NCBI RefSeq assembly: GCF_029581195.1
Contig: NZ_CP120737.1
Span: forward strand, 4,751,001-4,815,000
Origin: Solwaraspora sp. WMMD791
Lineage (GTDB): Bacteria > Actinomycetota > Actinomycetes > Mycobacteriales > Micromonosporaceae
DNA: 64,000 nt
Direction of reading: 5' to 3'
This document shows positions 17,564 to 26,405 of the stretch, piece by piece; within the stretch, counting starts at the first letter, position 1, and each line of letters begins with the position of its first letter. Under the pieces are notes generated by a model that was not told the DNA's origin, did no database searches, and saw only the letters and a program-made list of their open reading frames with translations. A program made the position numbers and the translations under genes.

Positions 17564-17917
17564 GTGTCCTCTCCGTACAGTAAGTCCGAGGCAGTGGTCA
17601 CCGTGCGTGAGGCGCTGGCGGCCGGTGCCACGCCTGCGCGAACCCTGTTGCGCGACGCGGTCCGCCTGCTGCTCGGGGGTCTGGCCGAGCGGGCACCGGG
17701 CCGATCGGTGGAGGTGCGTGTCCCACCTTACGGTGCAATTCAGTGTGTAGCCGGTCCGCGACACACCCGTGGCACGCCGGCGAACGTCGTGGAGATCGAT
17801 CCGGTGACCTGGATCCTGCTGGCGACGGGCGATCTCGACTGGGAAGCGGCAGTGACAAACGGGCGAGTAAGCGCAAGCGGCCCCAGATCCGATATTTCGG
17901 CCTACCTTCCCCTGTGA
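17564..17917 (+). CDS. Sterol carrier family protein
   Basis: This 117-residue cytoplasmic protein has [48 protein letters not shown] followed by [43 protein letters not shown]. The C-terminal [36 protein letters not shown] segment is the SCP2-like core found in a conserved actinobacterial family. In the window it is co-directional with purF (180 bp gap) and divergent from the membrane protein. Ligand and role are unknown. Starts at GTG 17564. Confidence 0.8.
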   Translation: MSSPYSKSEAVVTVREALAAGATPARTLLRDAVRLLLGGLAERAPGRSVEVRVPPYGAIQCVAGPRHTRGTPANVVEIDPVTWILLATGDLDWEAAVTNGRVSASGPRSDISAYLPL

Positions 17918-18096
17918 AGCGGTCCGTGCCAGAAGTCCGACTTCGCGATGAGCGACGAGCCGCCGGGTCGGGCCAATCGGAGCACTCTGGGTCAACTGGA
18001 ACCTCGCGTACACTGATCCGCGACGGAGTCGGTGACACCCGCGCGCGAACGTGCAGATCAGGCGTTCAGTGCTACACCAGGACGAGGGAGCGGCAG

Positions 18097-19683
18097 GTGC
18101 CTCGAGGCGACGGCCGGTTGAGTCACGATCTTGATCCCCAACGACCCGGTCCACAGGACGCCTGCGGTGTGTTCGGTGTCTGGGCCCCGGGCGAGGAGGT
18201 CGCCAAACTCAGCTACTTCGGACTTTACGCACTGCAGCACCGTGGCCAGGAGGCCGCCGGGATCGCGGTCAGCGACGGCTCGGGAGTGGTGGTCTACAAG
18301 GACCTGGGCCTGGTGGCGCAGGTCTTCGACGAGCCGACCCTGGCCAGTCTGCGCGGGCACCTGGCGATCGGGCACGCGCGCTACTCCACCACCGGTGGCT
18401 CCACCTGGGAGAACGCCCAGCCGACGATCAAGGCGACCAGCGCCGGCACGACCATCGCACTGGCCCACAACGGCAACCTGGTCAACACCGCCGAGTTGGC
18501 CCGCGAGGTGGTCGAGCGGGGGATGCCGACCGACGGCGCGACCTCCGACACCGCGCTGGTGACGACCCTGCTGGCCAGCCGACCGGACCTGTCGGTCGAG
18601 GCCGCGGCGCTCGAGGTGCTGCCGACTCTGCGGGGCGCGTTCAGCTTCGTCTTCATGGACGAGACCACCCTGTACGCGGCCCGCGACCCGCACGGCGTAC
18701 GGCCTCTGGTGCTGGGCCGGCTGGAGCGGGGCTGGGTGGTGGCCAGCGAGACGGCCGCCCTGGACATCGTGGGCGCGACCGTGGTGCGTGAGGTCGAGCC
18801 GGGCGAGCTGATCGCCATCGACGAGCACGGGCTGCGGTCGGCCCGGTTCGCTCCGCCGGAGCCGAAGGGCTGCCTGTTCGAGTACGTCTACATCGCCCGC
18901 CCGGACACCACGATCGCCGGCCGCAACGTGCACGCGGCCCGGGTGCAGATCGGCCGTCGGCTGGCCCGCGAACACCCGGTCGAGGCCGACCTGGTCATCC
19001 CGGTACCGGAGTCGGGTACGCCGGCCGCCATCGGGTACGCCGAGGAGTCCGGGATCACCTACGGCGCCGGCCTGATGAAGAACTCGTACGTGGGTCGGAC
19101 CTTCATCCAGCCGTCGCAGACCCTGCGCCAGCTCGGTATCCGACTCAAGCTGAACCCGCTGCGTGAGAACGTGCGCGGCAAGCGGCTGGTAGTGGTCGAC
19201 GACTCGATCGTGCGGGGCAACACCCAGCGGGCGATCGTCCGGATGCTGCGCGAGGCCGGGGCGCTGGAGGTGCACGTACGCATCTCGTCACCGCCGGTGA
19301 GCTGGCCGTGCTTCTACGGCATCGACTTCGCCACCCGGGCCGAACTGCTGGCGAACGGACTGGATACGGAGGGTATCCGGCGGTCCATCGGTGCGGATAC
19401 CCTGGGTTACGTCTCGCTGGCCGGTCTGATAGCGGCAACCGAGCAGCCGAAGACACGATTGTGTCGGGCGTGTTTCGATGGGGAGTATCCGATCGAGTTG
19501 CCGGCCGGCAACCTGATCGGCAAGCACGTGCTCGAAGGTGTGGACCGCCGGGTTGCTGGCGGGGTCGGCCAGCTGGGGGACACCACCGAGCAGGACTTTC
19601 AGGCCGGCGGCGACCGGACCGGCCCGGGTGTTCAACAGTTCGCTGTAAGCCCCGGCGGCGTTGACGCCCTGCACCGCCCGTAG
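18097..19683 (+). CDS. purF: Amidophosphoribosyltransferase
   Basis: PurF makes phosphoribosylamine from PRPP and glutamine, the committed step of purine synthesis. The 528-residue protein starts at GTG 18097 with a GGGAG site. The N-terminal nucleophile is Cys23 in PQDACGVFGVWAPGEEV, exposed after removal of a 22-residue propeptide. The PRPP-binding loop is VVVDDSIVRGNTQR. Cysteines in RLCRACFDGEYPIELP suit the structural 4Fe-4S cluster of the Bacillus-type enzyme. The last 40 residues are Gly-rich and variable. purM follows after 105 bp. Confidence 0.97.
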   Translation: MPRGDGRLSHDLDPQRPGPQDACGVFGVWAPGEEVAKLSYFGLYALQHRGQEAAGIAVSDGSGVVVYKDLGLVAQVFDEPTLASLRGHLAIGHARYSTTGGSTWENAQPTIKATSAGTTIALAHNGNLVNTAELAREVVERGMPTDGATSDTALVTTLLASRPDLSVEAAALEVLPTLRGAFSFVFMDETTLYAARDPHGVRPLVLGRLERGWVVASETAALDIVGATVVREVEPGELIAIDEHGLRSARFAPPEPKGCLFEYVYIARPDTTIAGRNVHAARVQIGRRLAREHPVEADLVIPVPESGTPAAIGYAEESGITYGAGLMKNSYVGRTFIQPSQTLRQLGIRLKLNPLRENVRGKRLVVVDDSIVRGNTQRAIVRMLREAGALEVHVRISSPPVSWPCFYGIDFATRAELLANGLDTEGIRRSIGADTLGYVSLAGLIAATEQPKTRLCRACFDGEYPIELPAGNLIGKHVLEGVDRRVAGGVGQLGDTTEQDFQAGGDRTGPGVQQFAVSPGGVDALHRP

Positions 19684-19788
19684 CACCGGGTGGAGCGACC
19701 AGGTCGTTCCGCCCGGCAGCCCGAGTCGAGCGATCCTCGACCGCTACCCGACGCGGCTTTCGCCGCGAAAAGCCCAAAGGGGAGAACC

Positions 19789-20958
19789 GTGACGCACGTG
19801 ACTGAGCGCGGCAGCGCGGATGCCGGCCCGACGGCTGACGACTCCGGCGCCCGGACGGCCAACCGGCAGCCGTGGTCGGCCAGCTCCGGCCGGGGCAGCC
19901 GCAAACGCACCGTGACGTACGCCGACGCCGGTGTGTCGATCCACGCCGGTGAGCGTGCGGTCGAGCTGCTCAAGTCGAAGGTGCGCAAGACCACCCGTCC
20001 CGAGGTCATGGGTGACATCGGTGGCTTCGCCGGGTTGTTCCGGCTCGACGTCCAGAAGTACCGCAACCCGATCCTGGCCTCGTCGACCGACGGGGTGGGC
20101 ACCAAACTCGTCATCGCCCAGCAGATGGACATCCACGACACCGTCGGGATCGACCTGGTGGCGATGGTCGTCGACGACCTGGTCGCCTGTGGGGCGGAGC
20201 CGCTGTTCCTGCTCGACTACATCGCCTGCGGCGAGGTGGTGCCGGACAAGGTCGCCGAGATCGGTGCCGGCATTTCCGACGGCTGCCGCTACGCCGGCTG
20301 CGCGCTGCTCGGTGGCGAGACCGCCGAGCACCCCGGGGTGCTGCGCCCGGACGAGTACGACGTCTCGGCGACCGGCGTCGGCGTGGTCGAGGAGAGCGAG
20401 ATTCTCGGCCGGGACCGGGTCGAGGTGGGCGACGTGGTGATCGCGATGCGTTCCTCGGGTCTGCACTCCAACGGCTACTCGCTGGTCCGGCACGTGCTGC
20501 TCGGCGCCGGTCGGATGCGGCTGGACACCGTCGTGGACGACTTCGGCGGGCAGCGCACCCTCGGCGAGGAGCTGCTGACCCCGACCAAGATCTACGCCCA
20601 GGACTGCCTCAAGCTCATCGAGGAGTGCGAGGTTCGGGCCCTGGCCCACGTCACCGGCGGCGGTATCCCCGGCAACCTGGTGCGGATCCTGCCCGACAAC
20701 GTCGATGCCCTGGTCAACCGGGCGACCTGGAAGCCGCAGCCGATCTTCGACCTGGTGCAGGCCAAGGGGCGGATCGAGGACGGCGAGATGGAGTCGACCT
20801 TCAACATGGGTGTCGGCATGTTCGCGATCGTGTCGGCGCAGGACGCCGACCGGGCCCTGGCCTGCCTGACCGGTCGCGGTATCGAGGCGTGGCAGGTCGG
20901 CGACATCATCGAAGGCACCGGCGAGGTCCAGATGCTCGGCCATCACACCCGGGGCTGA
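19789..20958 (+). CDS. purM: Phosphoribosylformylglycinamidine cyclo-ligase (AIR synthetase)
   Basis: PurM closes the imidazole ring (FGAM to AIR with ATP). The 389-residue protein contains TYADAGVSIHAGERAVELLK, VMGDIGGFAGLF, ILASSTDGVGTKLVIAQQMD and CALLGGETAEHPGV, the characteristic PurM motifs. An extra 35 residues precede the core (TERGSADAGPTADDSG and following), Ala/Gly/Ser-rich and probably disordered. The GTG at 19789 has an AAGGGGAG site seven bases upstream. It probably shares a transcript with purF. Confidence 0.96.
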   Translation: MTHVTERGSADAGPTADDSGARTANRQPWSASSGRGSRKRTVTYADAGVSIHAGERAVELLKSKVRKTTRPEVMGDIGGFAGLFRLDVQKYRNPILASSTDGVGTKLVIAQQMDIHDTVGIDLVAMVVDDLVACGAEPLFLLDYIACGEVVPDKVAEIGAGISDGCRYAGCALLGGETAEHPGVLRPDEYDVSATGVGVVEESEILGRDRVEVGDVVIAMRSSGLHSNGYSLVRHVLLGAGRMRLDTVVDDFGGQRTLGEELLTPTKIYAQDCLKLIEECEVRALAHVTGGGIPGNLVRILPDNVDALVNRATWKPQPIFDLVQAKGRIEDGEMESTFNMGVGMFAIVSAQDADRALACLTGRGIEAWQVGDIIEGTGEVQMLGHHTRG

Positions 20959-20980
20959 CCCGGACACGTGCTGCGCGCCA

Positions 20981-21010
20981 CGGCGGTCGACCGGAACCAG
21001 TCGACCGCCG
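20981..21010 (+). terminator. Hairpin after purM
   Basis: CGGCGGTCGAC (20981-20991) pairs perfectly with 21000-21010 around an 8-nt loop, 22 bp after the purM stop. It is followed by two tandem 13-bp units, TCGATGCCGCTGG (about 21011-21036). It separates purM from the RiPP locus. Confidence 0.65.
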
Positions 21011-21123
21011 TCGATGCCGCTGGTCGATGCCGCTGGTCGACGCCGCCGTGCCCGCCGAGGCTTCACCTGCTCCTTCCGGACACCTAGCCTGAAACGACAT
21101 CCGTGACAGGCAGGAGGAGGGGG

Positions 21124-22287
21124 ATGACTCGGCAACAGAACGGACAGGACGGGGCCCGGCCAGGCCGGTCGGTTCCCGCCGGCATGCGCGGAGTCGCCAC
21201 CGTCCCCGACTACGTCGTCATGCAGCCCACCACGCTGTGCAACCTCGACTGCAGCTACTGCTACCTGCCGCTGCGATCGGCCAACCGGCAGATGCCCCGT
21301 ACGGTGGCCGCCGCCGTCGCCGAGACGGTCAACGGGTGGGCGGCGCAGCGCCGGTTCTCGGTGGTCTGGCACGGCGGCGAGCCGTTGGCGCTGGGCCGCG
21401 ACGGGTTCGCGGCCCTGCTCGGCCCGTTCGACGCTGCGGTGGAGCAGCACGTGCAGACCAACGCGACGATGATCGACGACGCCTGGTGCGAGTTCTTCGC
21501 CGCCCACCAGATACGGGTGAGCGTCAGCGTCGACGGCCCTCGGGCGCGTAACGACGACCGGCGTGCCCGTGGCGGACGTCCGGCGTACGACCAGATCGTG
21601 CGGGGTGTCGACGCCCTCCGCCGGCACGGCATCGCCTTCTCGGCGCTCTGCGTGGTCAGCGACCCGCAGCCGGGCCTGGCCACCGAGCTGTACGAGTTCT
21701 TCCTGACGCTCGGCTGCGACGTGCTCGGTATCAACATCGAGGAGACCGAGGGCGTCAACGTGCGCCCCAACGGGTGGTCCGCCGACGCGGTCGCCGGCTT
21801 CTGGGCGGAGCTGGTCGGTGCCTGGCGGCGGGCACCCCGGATCCACCTGCGGGAGGTGGAATGGACCCTGCGCTACGTCGCCGCCGAGCTCGACGGCACC
21901 GCCGACGAGGTCCTGCCCCGGCGGCTGGACCCGATCCCGACGATCGCCTACGACGGGTCGGTGGTCCTGCTCTCACCGGAGCTGGCCGGCTTCACCGATT
22001 CCCGGTACGGCGACTTCACCAGCGGAAACGTGCTGACCACCGGGTTGGCCGAGATTCTGGCCGCAGCGGAGCAGACCGGCTGGATCACCGAGTTCGTCGC
22101 CGGTGTCGAGGCATGTCGTCAGGTGTGCCCGTACTTCCGGTTCTGCGGAGGTGGGCACGCTGCCAACCGTTACTTCGAACACGGGCGTTTTGATGGTACG
22201 GAGACCAACCACTGCCGTAACAGCAAGATCCATCTACTGGAGGGAGTGTTGGCCCATGCCCGAGAGCAGCAGTCGTCCACGTCCTGA
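21124..22287 (+). CDS. amcB: Radical SAM/SPASM peptide maturase, cyclophane-forming type (AmcB-like)
   Basis: The 387-residue protein starts at an ATG after AGGAGGAGG. CNLDCSYC (Cys39, Cys43, Cys46) is the CX3CX2C cluster of radical SAM enzymes, introduced by PDYVVMQPTTLCNLDCSYCY, and VVWHGGEPLALG is the SAM-binding GGEP motif. The C-terminus (CRQVCPYFRFCGGGHAANRYFEHG...NHC) is a SPASM-type region for auxiliary clusters, with the FCGGGxxxNRYFE motif common to GrrM-like maturases. It overlaps by 32 bp the small gene encoding its likely substrate, which ends in aromatic/Asn motifs. Known relatives form C-C crosslinks (cyclophanes) between an aromatic ring and a nearby side chain. The name AmcB is by resemblance and was not verified by search. 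Confidence 0.82.
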   Translation: MTRQQNGQDGARPGRSVPAGMRGVATVPDYVVMQPTTLCNLDCSYCYLPLRSANRQMPRTVAAAVAETVNGWAAQRRFSVVWHGGEPLALGRDGFAALLGPFDAAVEQHVQTNATMIDDAWCEFFAAHQIRVSVSVDGPRARNDDRRARGGRPAYDQIVRGVDALRRHGIAFSALCVVSDPQPGLATELYEFFLTLGCDVLGINIEETEGVNVRPNGWSADAVAGFWAELVGAWRRAPRIHLREVEWTLRYVAAELDGTADEVLPRRLDPIPTIAYDGSVVLLSPELAGFTDSRYGDFTSGNVLTTGLAEILAAAEQTGWITEFVAGVEACRQVCPYFRFCGGGHAANRYFEHGRFDGTETNHCRNSKIHLLEGVLAHAREQQSSTS

Positions 22288-22498
22288 GACGGCCGGCACG
22301 ATGAGCCGGACCGGTGGGGCCGGTCAGGTGACCGACCGGGTGCACGCGGTCCGTGACGGACTGGCCGTCCTGCTCGAGGAGGCCCGTCGGGCCCGCGCCG
22401 GCCGGGCGGAGGCAGCCGGCGCCGACGGCGCGGTCTGCGCCTGGAACCACTTCGAGAACATCCCGACCTTCTACAACTGGAACAACCGCCCACGCTGA
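22256..22498 (+). CDS. amcA: RiPP precursor peptide with multiple aromatic-X-Asn cyclophane motifs (AmcA-like)
   Basis: The 80-residue peptide starts at ATG 22256, inside the end of the maturase gene, after an AGGGAG site, so the two are probably co-translated. Residues 1-60 form a leader with a predicted amphipathic helix (TDRVHAVRDGLAVLLEEARRAR). The C-terminal 20 residues are abruptly different in composition: Cys61-Ala-Trp63-Asn-His-Phe66-Glu-Asn68-Ile-Pro-Thr-Phe72-Tyr-Asn74-Trp75-Asn-Asn77-Arg-Pro-Arg80. W63-N-H, F66-E-N, F72-Y-N and W75-N-N each fit the three-residue aromatic-X-X pattern crosslinked by cyclophane-forming radical SAM enzymes. No protease or exporter gene is adjacent. 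The mature product is unknown. Confidence 0.8.
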   Translation: MPESSSRPRPETAGTMSRTGGAGQVTDRVHAVRDGLAVLLEEARRARAGRAEAAGADGAVCAWNHFENIPTFYNWNNRPR

Positions 22499-22701
22499 CC
22501 GGCACACCAGGCCGTCCCGGACCACTGCATGCCGGACCGGGGCATGCTGAACCGAAGCCGGGTCCGACCGCCAGCACGCCGGTGGACAGGACCGTGACGA
22601 CGTCCGGTGGTGCGGCTCCCCTGGTAGGGGATCACGCACCACCGGGTCGCGGTGTTCCGACACGTCGGACGGCCGGACAGAAGCTGTCGCCGACATGAAT
22701 C

Positions 22702-22724
22702 AGCACGCGGGCTGACCGCGTGCT
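22702..22724. terminator. Short hairpin between the RiPP locus and the convergent DUF3073 gene
   Basis: AGCACGCGG (22702-22710) pairs with CCGCGTGCT (22716-22724) around a 5-nt loop. It lies 200 bp after the precursor gene and 18 bp beyond the DUF3073 stop, so it more likely ends the latter. Confidence 0.55.
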
Positions 22725-22741
22725 CTGCTCCAGCCGGACCC

Positions 22742-22963
22742 TCAACGGGACGAGGAGGGTGTCCAGCTTCCCCGGCCGCCGTCGGCTGAGTCGTCCTCGT
22801 CATCGTCGTCGAGGTACGGGTCGTACTCGTCGTCGAATTCACGGTCCGACTTGCCGCTGCCGGCGAGCTCTCGCTGCAAGGCGGCGAGGTCGGTGTTCGG
22901 GGAGTGGTATTTCAACTCCCGGGCCACCTTTGTCTGCTTGGCCTTAGCACGGCCGCGCCCCAT
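22742..22963 (-). CDS. DUF3073 domain-containing protein
   Basis: The 73-residue protein begins MGRGRAKAKQTKVARELKYHSPNTDLAALQREL, the near-invariant start of actinobacterial DUF3073 proteins, and ends in a strongly acidic stretch (EYDPYLDDDDEDD). It has a basic N-terminal half and acidic C-terminal half, with no membrane segment or cysteines. The family is widespread and uncharacterised. A GAGGGGG site precedes the ATG. It is monocistronic, with about 260 bp separating it from the amino acid dehydrogenase stop. Confidence 0.9.
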   Translation of the reverse strand: MGRGRAKAKQTKVARELKYHSPNTDLAALQRELAGSGKSDREFDDEYDPYLDDDDEDDSADGGRGSWTPSSSR

Positions 22964-23224
22964 GGCTCGACCCCCTCGCACAGAATTCGGGGCAGCCCGA
23001 AGGCGGGCCCCGATGACGTCAGGCATCTCTCGTGGCTCTTACGGTACATGGGCAGACCCAGGTTCGGCACCTCGGGTTGCATCGGGTCGCCCCCGCGCGT
23101 CATCAAGGCGGGGTCAGGCACGGGCGACAGCGGGGTAAGGAGCCCGATCGGCCGTCGCCCGTGACCCGTTCGGGTGATCTCCGGCACGGTGCGTGTCCGC
23201 TGCCGGTGGGCCGGCAGCGGTAGG

Positions 23225-24337
23225 TCAGCGGAGGTGGATGCCGCGCAGCCGACCGACCTCCGCCATCCGCCGCTCGGCGAGCCGGTCCGCCGCGACCGCG
23301 GGTGGTACGCCGTCGGCGTCCGCCGTACGCAGGATCCGCAGCGTCGTCTGGTAGATCCGGGTGGCCCGGGCCTTGGCCCGGTCGAAGTCGAAGCCGTACC
23401 GGCCGCTGGCGGAGAGCGCCGACGCCCCGGTGACCTCGTCGGCGACCTGGATGACGCCGCCGGCGTTGACCACGTAGTCGGGCGCGTAGAGAATGCCCCG
23501 CTCGGCGAGCTGCTTTTCGACACCGGGGTGGGCCAGCTGGTTGTTGGCCGCGCCGACCACCACCGTCGCGCGCAGCGCGGCCACGGTGTCGTCGTCGAGT
23601 GCGCCACCCAGCGCACAGGGTGCGTACACGTCGATGTCGCCGCGGATCAGCGTGTCGGTGTCGGCGACCAGGTCCACCTGCGGGTACGTCGCGCGGGCCC
23701 AGTCCGTCGCCCGTTCGTCCACGTCGGTGGCGACCACGGAGGCACCCTCGTCGATCAGGTGGCCGGTCAGGTACCGGCCGACCTTGCCCAGGCCGGCGAT
23801 GCCGATACGGCGGCCGGCGAGGCTGGGTGAACCCCAACGGTGCTCGGCTGCGGCCCGCATGGCCTGGAAGACCCCCCAGGCGGTGAGGATCGACGAGTCG
23901 CCGGCCCCGCCGGACTCCCGGCTGCGCCCGGTGGCGAACCGCGTCTCCCTGGCCACCACGTCCATGTCCGGTACGTAGGTGCCGACGTCGCAGGCGGTGT
24001 AGTACCGGCCGCCGAGCGACTCGACGAACCGGCCGTACGCCCGCAGCAACGCCTCGGTCTTGAGCTGGTCCGGATCCCCCCAGATGACCGCCTTGCCGCC
24101 GCCGAGGTCGAGCCCGGCCATGGCGTTCTTGTAGGCCATCCCCCGGGACAGCTCCAGCACGTCGTGCAGGGCGTCGGCTTCCGAGGCGTACGGGTAGAAC
24201 CGGGTGCCGCCGAGGGCCGGCCCGAGCGCGGTCGAGTAGATGGCGATGATGGCTCGCAGCCCGGTCGGCTGGTCCTGACAGAAGACGACCTGTTCGTGCC
24301 CGGTGCCGGGCTCGGCGGTGGTGGCGAAGACGCCCAT
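23225..24337 (-). CDS. Leu/Val/Phe-type amino acid dehydrogenase
   Basis: The enzyme oxidatively deaminates a branched-chain or aromatic amino acid with NAD+. The 370-residue protein shows the Glu/Leu/Phe/Val dehydrogenase layout: N-terminal catalytic domain with [51 protein letters not shown] (catalytic Lys in GGGKAVI and Lys in MAYKNA), then a Rossmann domain with [29 protein letters not shown]. The ATG at 24337 follows AGGAG by six bases. Valine dehydrogenase is the likeliest activity in an actinomycete, since it feeds acyl-CoA precursors for polyketides, but specificity residues were not resolved. Divergent from the gene at 24540. Confidence 0.88.
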   Translation of the reverse strand: MGVFATTAEPGTGHEQVVFCQDQPTGLRAIIAIYSTALGPALGGTRFYPYASEADALHDVLELSRGMAYKNAMAGLDLGGGKAVIWGDPDQLKTEALLRAYGRFVESLGGRYYTACDVGTYVPDMDVVARETRFATGRSRESGGAGDSSILTAWGVFQAMRAAAEHRWGSPSLAGRRIGIAGLGKVGRYLTGHLIDEGASVVATDVDERATDWARATYPQVDLVADTDTLIRGDIDVYAPCALGGALDDDTVAALRATVVVGAANNQLAHPGVEKQLAERGILYAPDYVVNAGGVIQVADEVTGASALSASGRYGFDFDRAKARATRIYQTTLRILRTADADGVPPAVAADRLAERRMAEVGRLRGIHLR

Positions 24338-24539
24338 CGTGACTCCTGAGGCGGGTGGAGCACCGTCGTGGGGTGCTGTCCGGGGAGGCGGGCCGGTGGA
24401 CCCGCTGGAAACGAGACTAGTATCGATTGGCGGCACCGCGGCGCATCCTGGTCACGCCGCTACTGGTCCCGAGCCGAGTGTCGAGTGCGTTTGCTCCCGG
24501 CAGGGGCGGTGCCGTGCGGTTTCGTGGGAGGATCGCGCC

Positions 24540-25388
24540 GTGCCGTCCCTCTTCGCTTCCTACGCTTCCTACCTCCGGGTGTACGAGCCGCTGGCCGCCT
24601 TCGACCGCGACCGGCAGGCCTACTGGCGTCGGTACGTCCGGGACGGGCGGGCGGTGGGCCCGCACGAAGGCCCCGGCCGGCAACGGACGGCGGTGATCGA
24701 GGCTCTCGGCGCGGGCTGGACCCGGCTGCCGGACCTGCCGGACGAGGCGTACGTCCTGGAGTCGGACGAGACGCTGCTGGTCTGTCCGTGGAATCTGCGG
24801 GTACGGGTGGCGGAGGCGGCGCTCAGCGCCCGGGACGGCGTACCGTCGGTGCTGGCCGACGCCTTCGTGCCGCCGGTGCTGGCCGGGCAGGCGCGCGCGG
24901 TGGTCGACGACTGGCGCAGCGGGGCGCGGGTGCTGGAGCACGGGGTGCCCCGGGTTCACGAGCAGGTGGCGACGTGGGGGGTGCCGCTGCGGTGGTTCGT
25001 CTTCGTGGATCTCGCCGAACGCGATCTGGTGGCCGCGCCACCCCGGCGGGCACTGCGGTACCGGACGGAGATCTCCAAGGCCCGGCGTCGCGCGTCGCGC
25101 GGGCTGTCGGTGTTGCGCAAGTCGGTCGGGGACGCGCCGATTACCGAGGCGGTCGAGGAGAGCGCCCGGTGGTTGGAGGAGTTTCATCCCCGGTCGGTGG
25201 TCGAGTTGGACTACGGCGGTCTCGTCCGGCTGCTGCCGGACGAGACGCTGGAGGCGGACGATTCGCCGGGACTGGTCGCAGCGGGACTGACCGCGTTGTC
25301 AAGAGGTGACGCCGAATCGGCGGGCGAAGCCTACGAGAAACTCGTCGCCAGGTGGCGCGCCGTTCAGTTACTGGAGCGGTGCAATTAG
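24540..25388 (+). CDS. Conserved actinobacterial protein of unknown function
   Basis: This 282-residue soluble protein starts at a GTG after GGGAGGA. The opening VPSLFASYASYLRVYEPLAAFDRDRQAYWRRYV and a central VPLRWFVFVDLAERDL segment with a following basic stretch (RYRTEISKARRRASRGLSVLRKSV) look conserved. It has no cysteine cluster, signal peptide or membrane helix. Its neighbours (amino acid dehydrogenase, bldC) are shared by many actinomycete chromosomes, which suggests a core rather than accessory gene. I do not recognise the fold and assign no activity. Confidence 0.75.
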   Translation: MPSLFASYASYLRVYEPLAAFDRDRQAYWRRYVRDGRAVGPHEGPGRQRTAVIEALGAGWTRLPDLPDEAYVLESDETLLVCPWNLRVRVAEAALSARDGVPSVLADAFVPPVLAGQARAVVDDWRSGARVLEHGVPRVHEQVATWGVPLRWFVFVDLAERDLVAAPPRRALRYRTEISKARRRASRGLSVLRKSVGDAPITEAVEESARWLEEFHPRSVVELDYGGLVRLLPDETLEADDSPGLVAAGLTALSRGDAESAGEAYEKLVARWRAVQLLERCN

Positions 25389-25675
25389 TGATTAATCCCG
25401 CGCCAAATGTGGGCATCCTTCGCGTACCACCCTGGCCAACGCTGGCCGCTTCCGAGGGGTATTCGTAATCAGGCCTTCACGACCGGTGATCAAGAGTCCG
25501 ATTAAGATATGTTCTGGCGTAAAAAATGTATAAAAATCGGTCATTGCTCATCCGTCCATCCAAGGACGTTCGGCCGTTCGGCCCATGTCGGACATCGGGG
25601 ACTAGCCGGACCATGGGAGACGCGTCGGCCGGCGGGACCCCGGCCGATGTCTATAGCACTGTGGAGGAGTGACTG
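25389..25675. promoter_or_regulatory. Long AT-richer leader/promoter region of bldC
   Basis: The 287 bp upstream of bldC contain no gene and are markedly AT-richer than their surroundings, with TTAGTGATTAATCC (25385-25398), TAATCAGG and GATTAAGATATG stretches and an A-rich run near 25520-25535. BldC is known to bind tandem AT-rich direct repeats, so autoregulation is plausible. The actual promoter elements were not identified with confidence. A GTGGAGGAGTG site precedes the bldC ATG. Confidence 0.45.
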
Positions 25676-25885
25676 ATGGCATCGCGTACGCACGAACCAG
25701 AGCCGCTGCTCACGCCGGCCGAGGTGGCGTCGATGTTCCGAGTCGACCCGAAAACCGTCACCAGGTGGGCGAAGGCCGGCAAGCTCAGCGCCATCCGGAC
25801 GCTGGGCGGCCACCGCCGCTACCGGGAGTCGGAGGTACGTGCCCTGTTGCAGGGCCAGATTCCCCAGCAACGTCAGGGCGACTGA
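25676..25885 (+). CDS. bldC: Developmental transcriptional regulator BldC
   Basis: The 69-residue MerR-type winged HTH protein reads LLTPAEVASMFRVDPKTVTRWAKAGKLSAIRTLGGHRRYRESEVRALL, essentially identical to the BldC core that controls the onset of sporulation in Streptomyces. It lacks the coiled coil and effector domain of normal MerR proteins and binds DNA as head-to-tail oligomers on direct repeats. It is monocistronic, with a long upstream region and a strong hairpin about 130 bp downstream. Confidence 0.96.
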   Translation: MASRTHEPEPLLTPAEVASMFRVDPKTVTRWAKAGKLSAIRTLGGHRRYRESEVRALLQGQIPQQRQGD

Positions 25886-26017
25886 CCGGCCTCTCTCCAG
25901 ATTGGCTGACATCGGCTAGTCGGGGGCGGTGTTTCCCGGATCCTCGGGAGCCCGCCCCTTCGTCGTTTCCGCAGGCCGGTCACCGGTCGGCCCGGCGGAG
26001 CAGACCACGGCAGCAGA

Positions 26018-26051
26018 CCACGGCCCGGCGGAGCAGACCGCCGGGCCGTGG
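26018..26051. terminator. Hairpin between convergent bldC and repeat-protein gene
   Basis: CCACGGCCCGGCGG (26018-26031) pairs perfectly with 26038-26051 around the loop AGCAGA. It lies between the convergent bldC and the 26074-26322 gene, immediately after the latter's stop. Imperfect copies of the loop and arm (CGGAGCAGACCACGG) occur just before it. Confidence 0.75.
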
Positions 26052-26073
26052 TCGTTGTCCGGTGCCGGACAGC

Positions 26074-26322
26074 TCAGCTCGTCGGCGGGTGCCCGCCGTC
26101 ACCGTCGACGACATCGTCCGGCGTACCGTCCTCGTCCAGGTCGACCATGGTGATGTCCACCTTGCCGTCGCCGTCGGTGTCGAACTGGTACATGTCGGCC
26201 TTGCCGTCGCCGTCGGTGTCGACCACCCACACGTCGGTCTGCCCGTCATTGTTGGTGTCGGCCTTGAGCAGGTCGACCCGATCGTCGCCGCGGGTCTCCA
26301 CGGTCTCCGGTGCCTCGGTCAT
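26074..26322 (-). CDS. Small protein of tandem DxDxDG (calcium-binding-like) repeats
   Basis: The 82-residue protein is largely four consecutive 13-residue units of the form D-x-D-x-D-G-x-x-D-x(4), for example DTDGDGKADMYQF and DTDGDGKVDITMV. These resemble EF-hand/dockerin-like or thrombospondin-type-3 calcium loops. There is no signal peptide, membrane segment or cysteine, so it appears cytoplasmic. It lies 83 bp downstream of a longer protein with the same repeat (26406-26996) and in the same direction, so the two probably form one transcription unit and arose by duplication. Function is unknown. Confidence 0.75.
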   Translation of the reverse strand: MTEAPETVETRGDDRVDLLKADTNNDGQTDVWVVDTDGDGKADMYQFDTDGDGKVDITMVDLDEDGTPDDVVDGDGGHPPTS

Positions 26323-26405
26323 CCCAGGTCCTCCATCGCTGCGTCACAAGTGCTGGCGGATGTGACAGTAGGGTGCCATCCGGCTGACCGCGACCCGGGC
26401 CGGGC

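Noticed and set aside
21011-21050. Direct repeats of TCGATGCCGCTGG as a regulatory array
   Set aside because: Only about two to three short units, next to the purM hairpin; no protein partner or conservation known.
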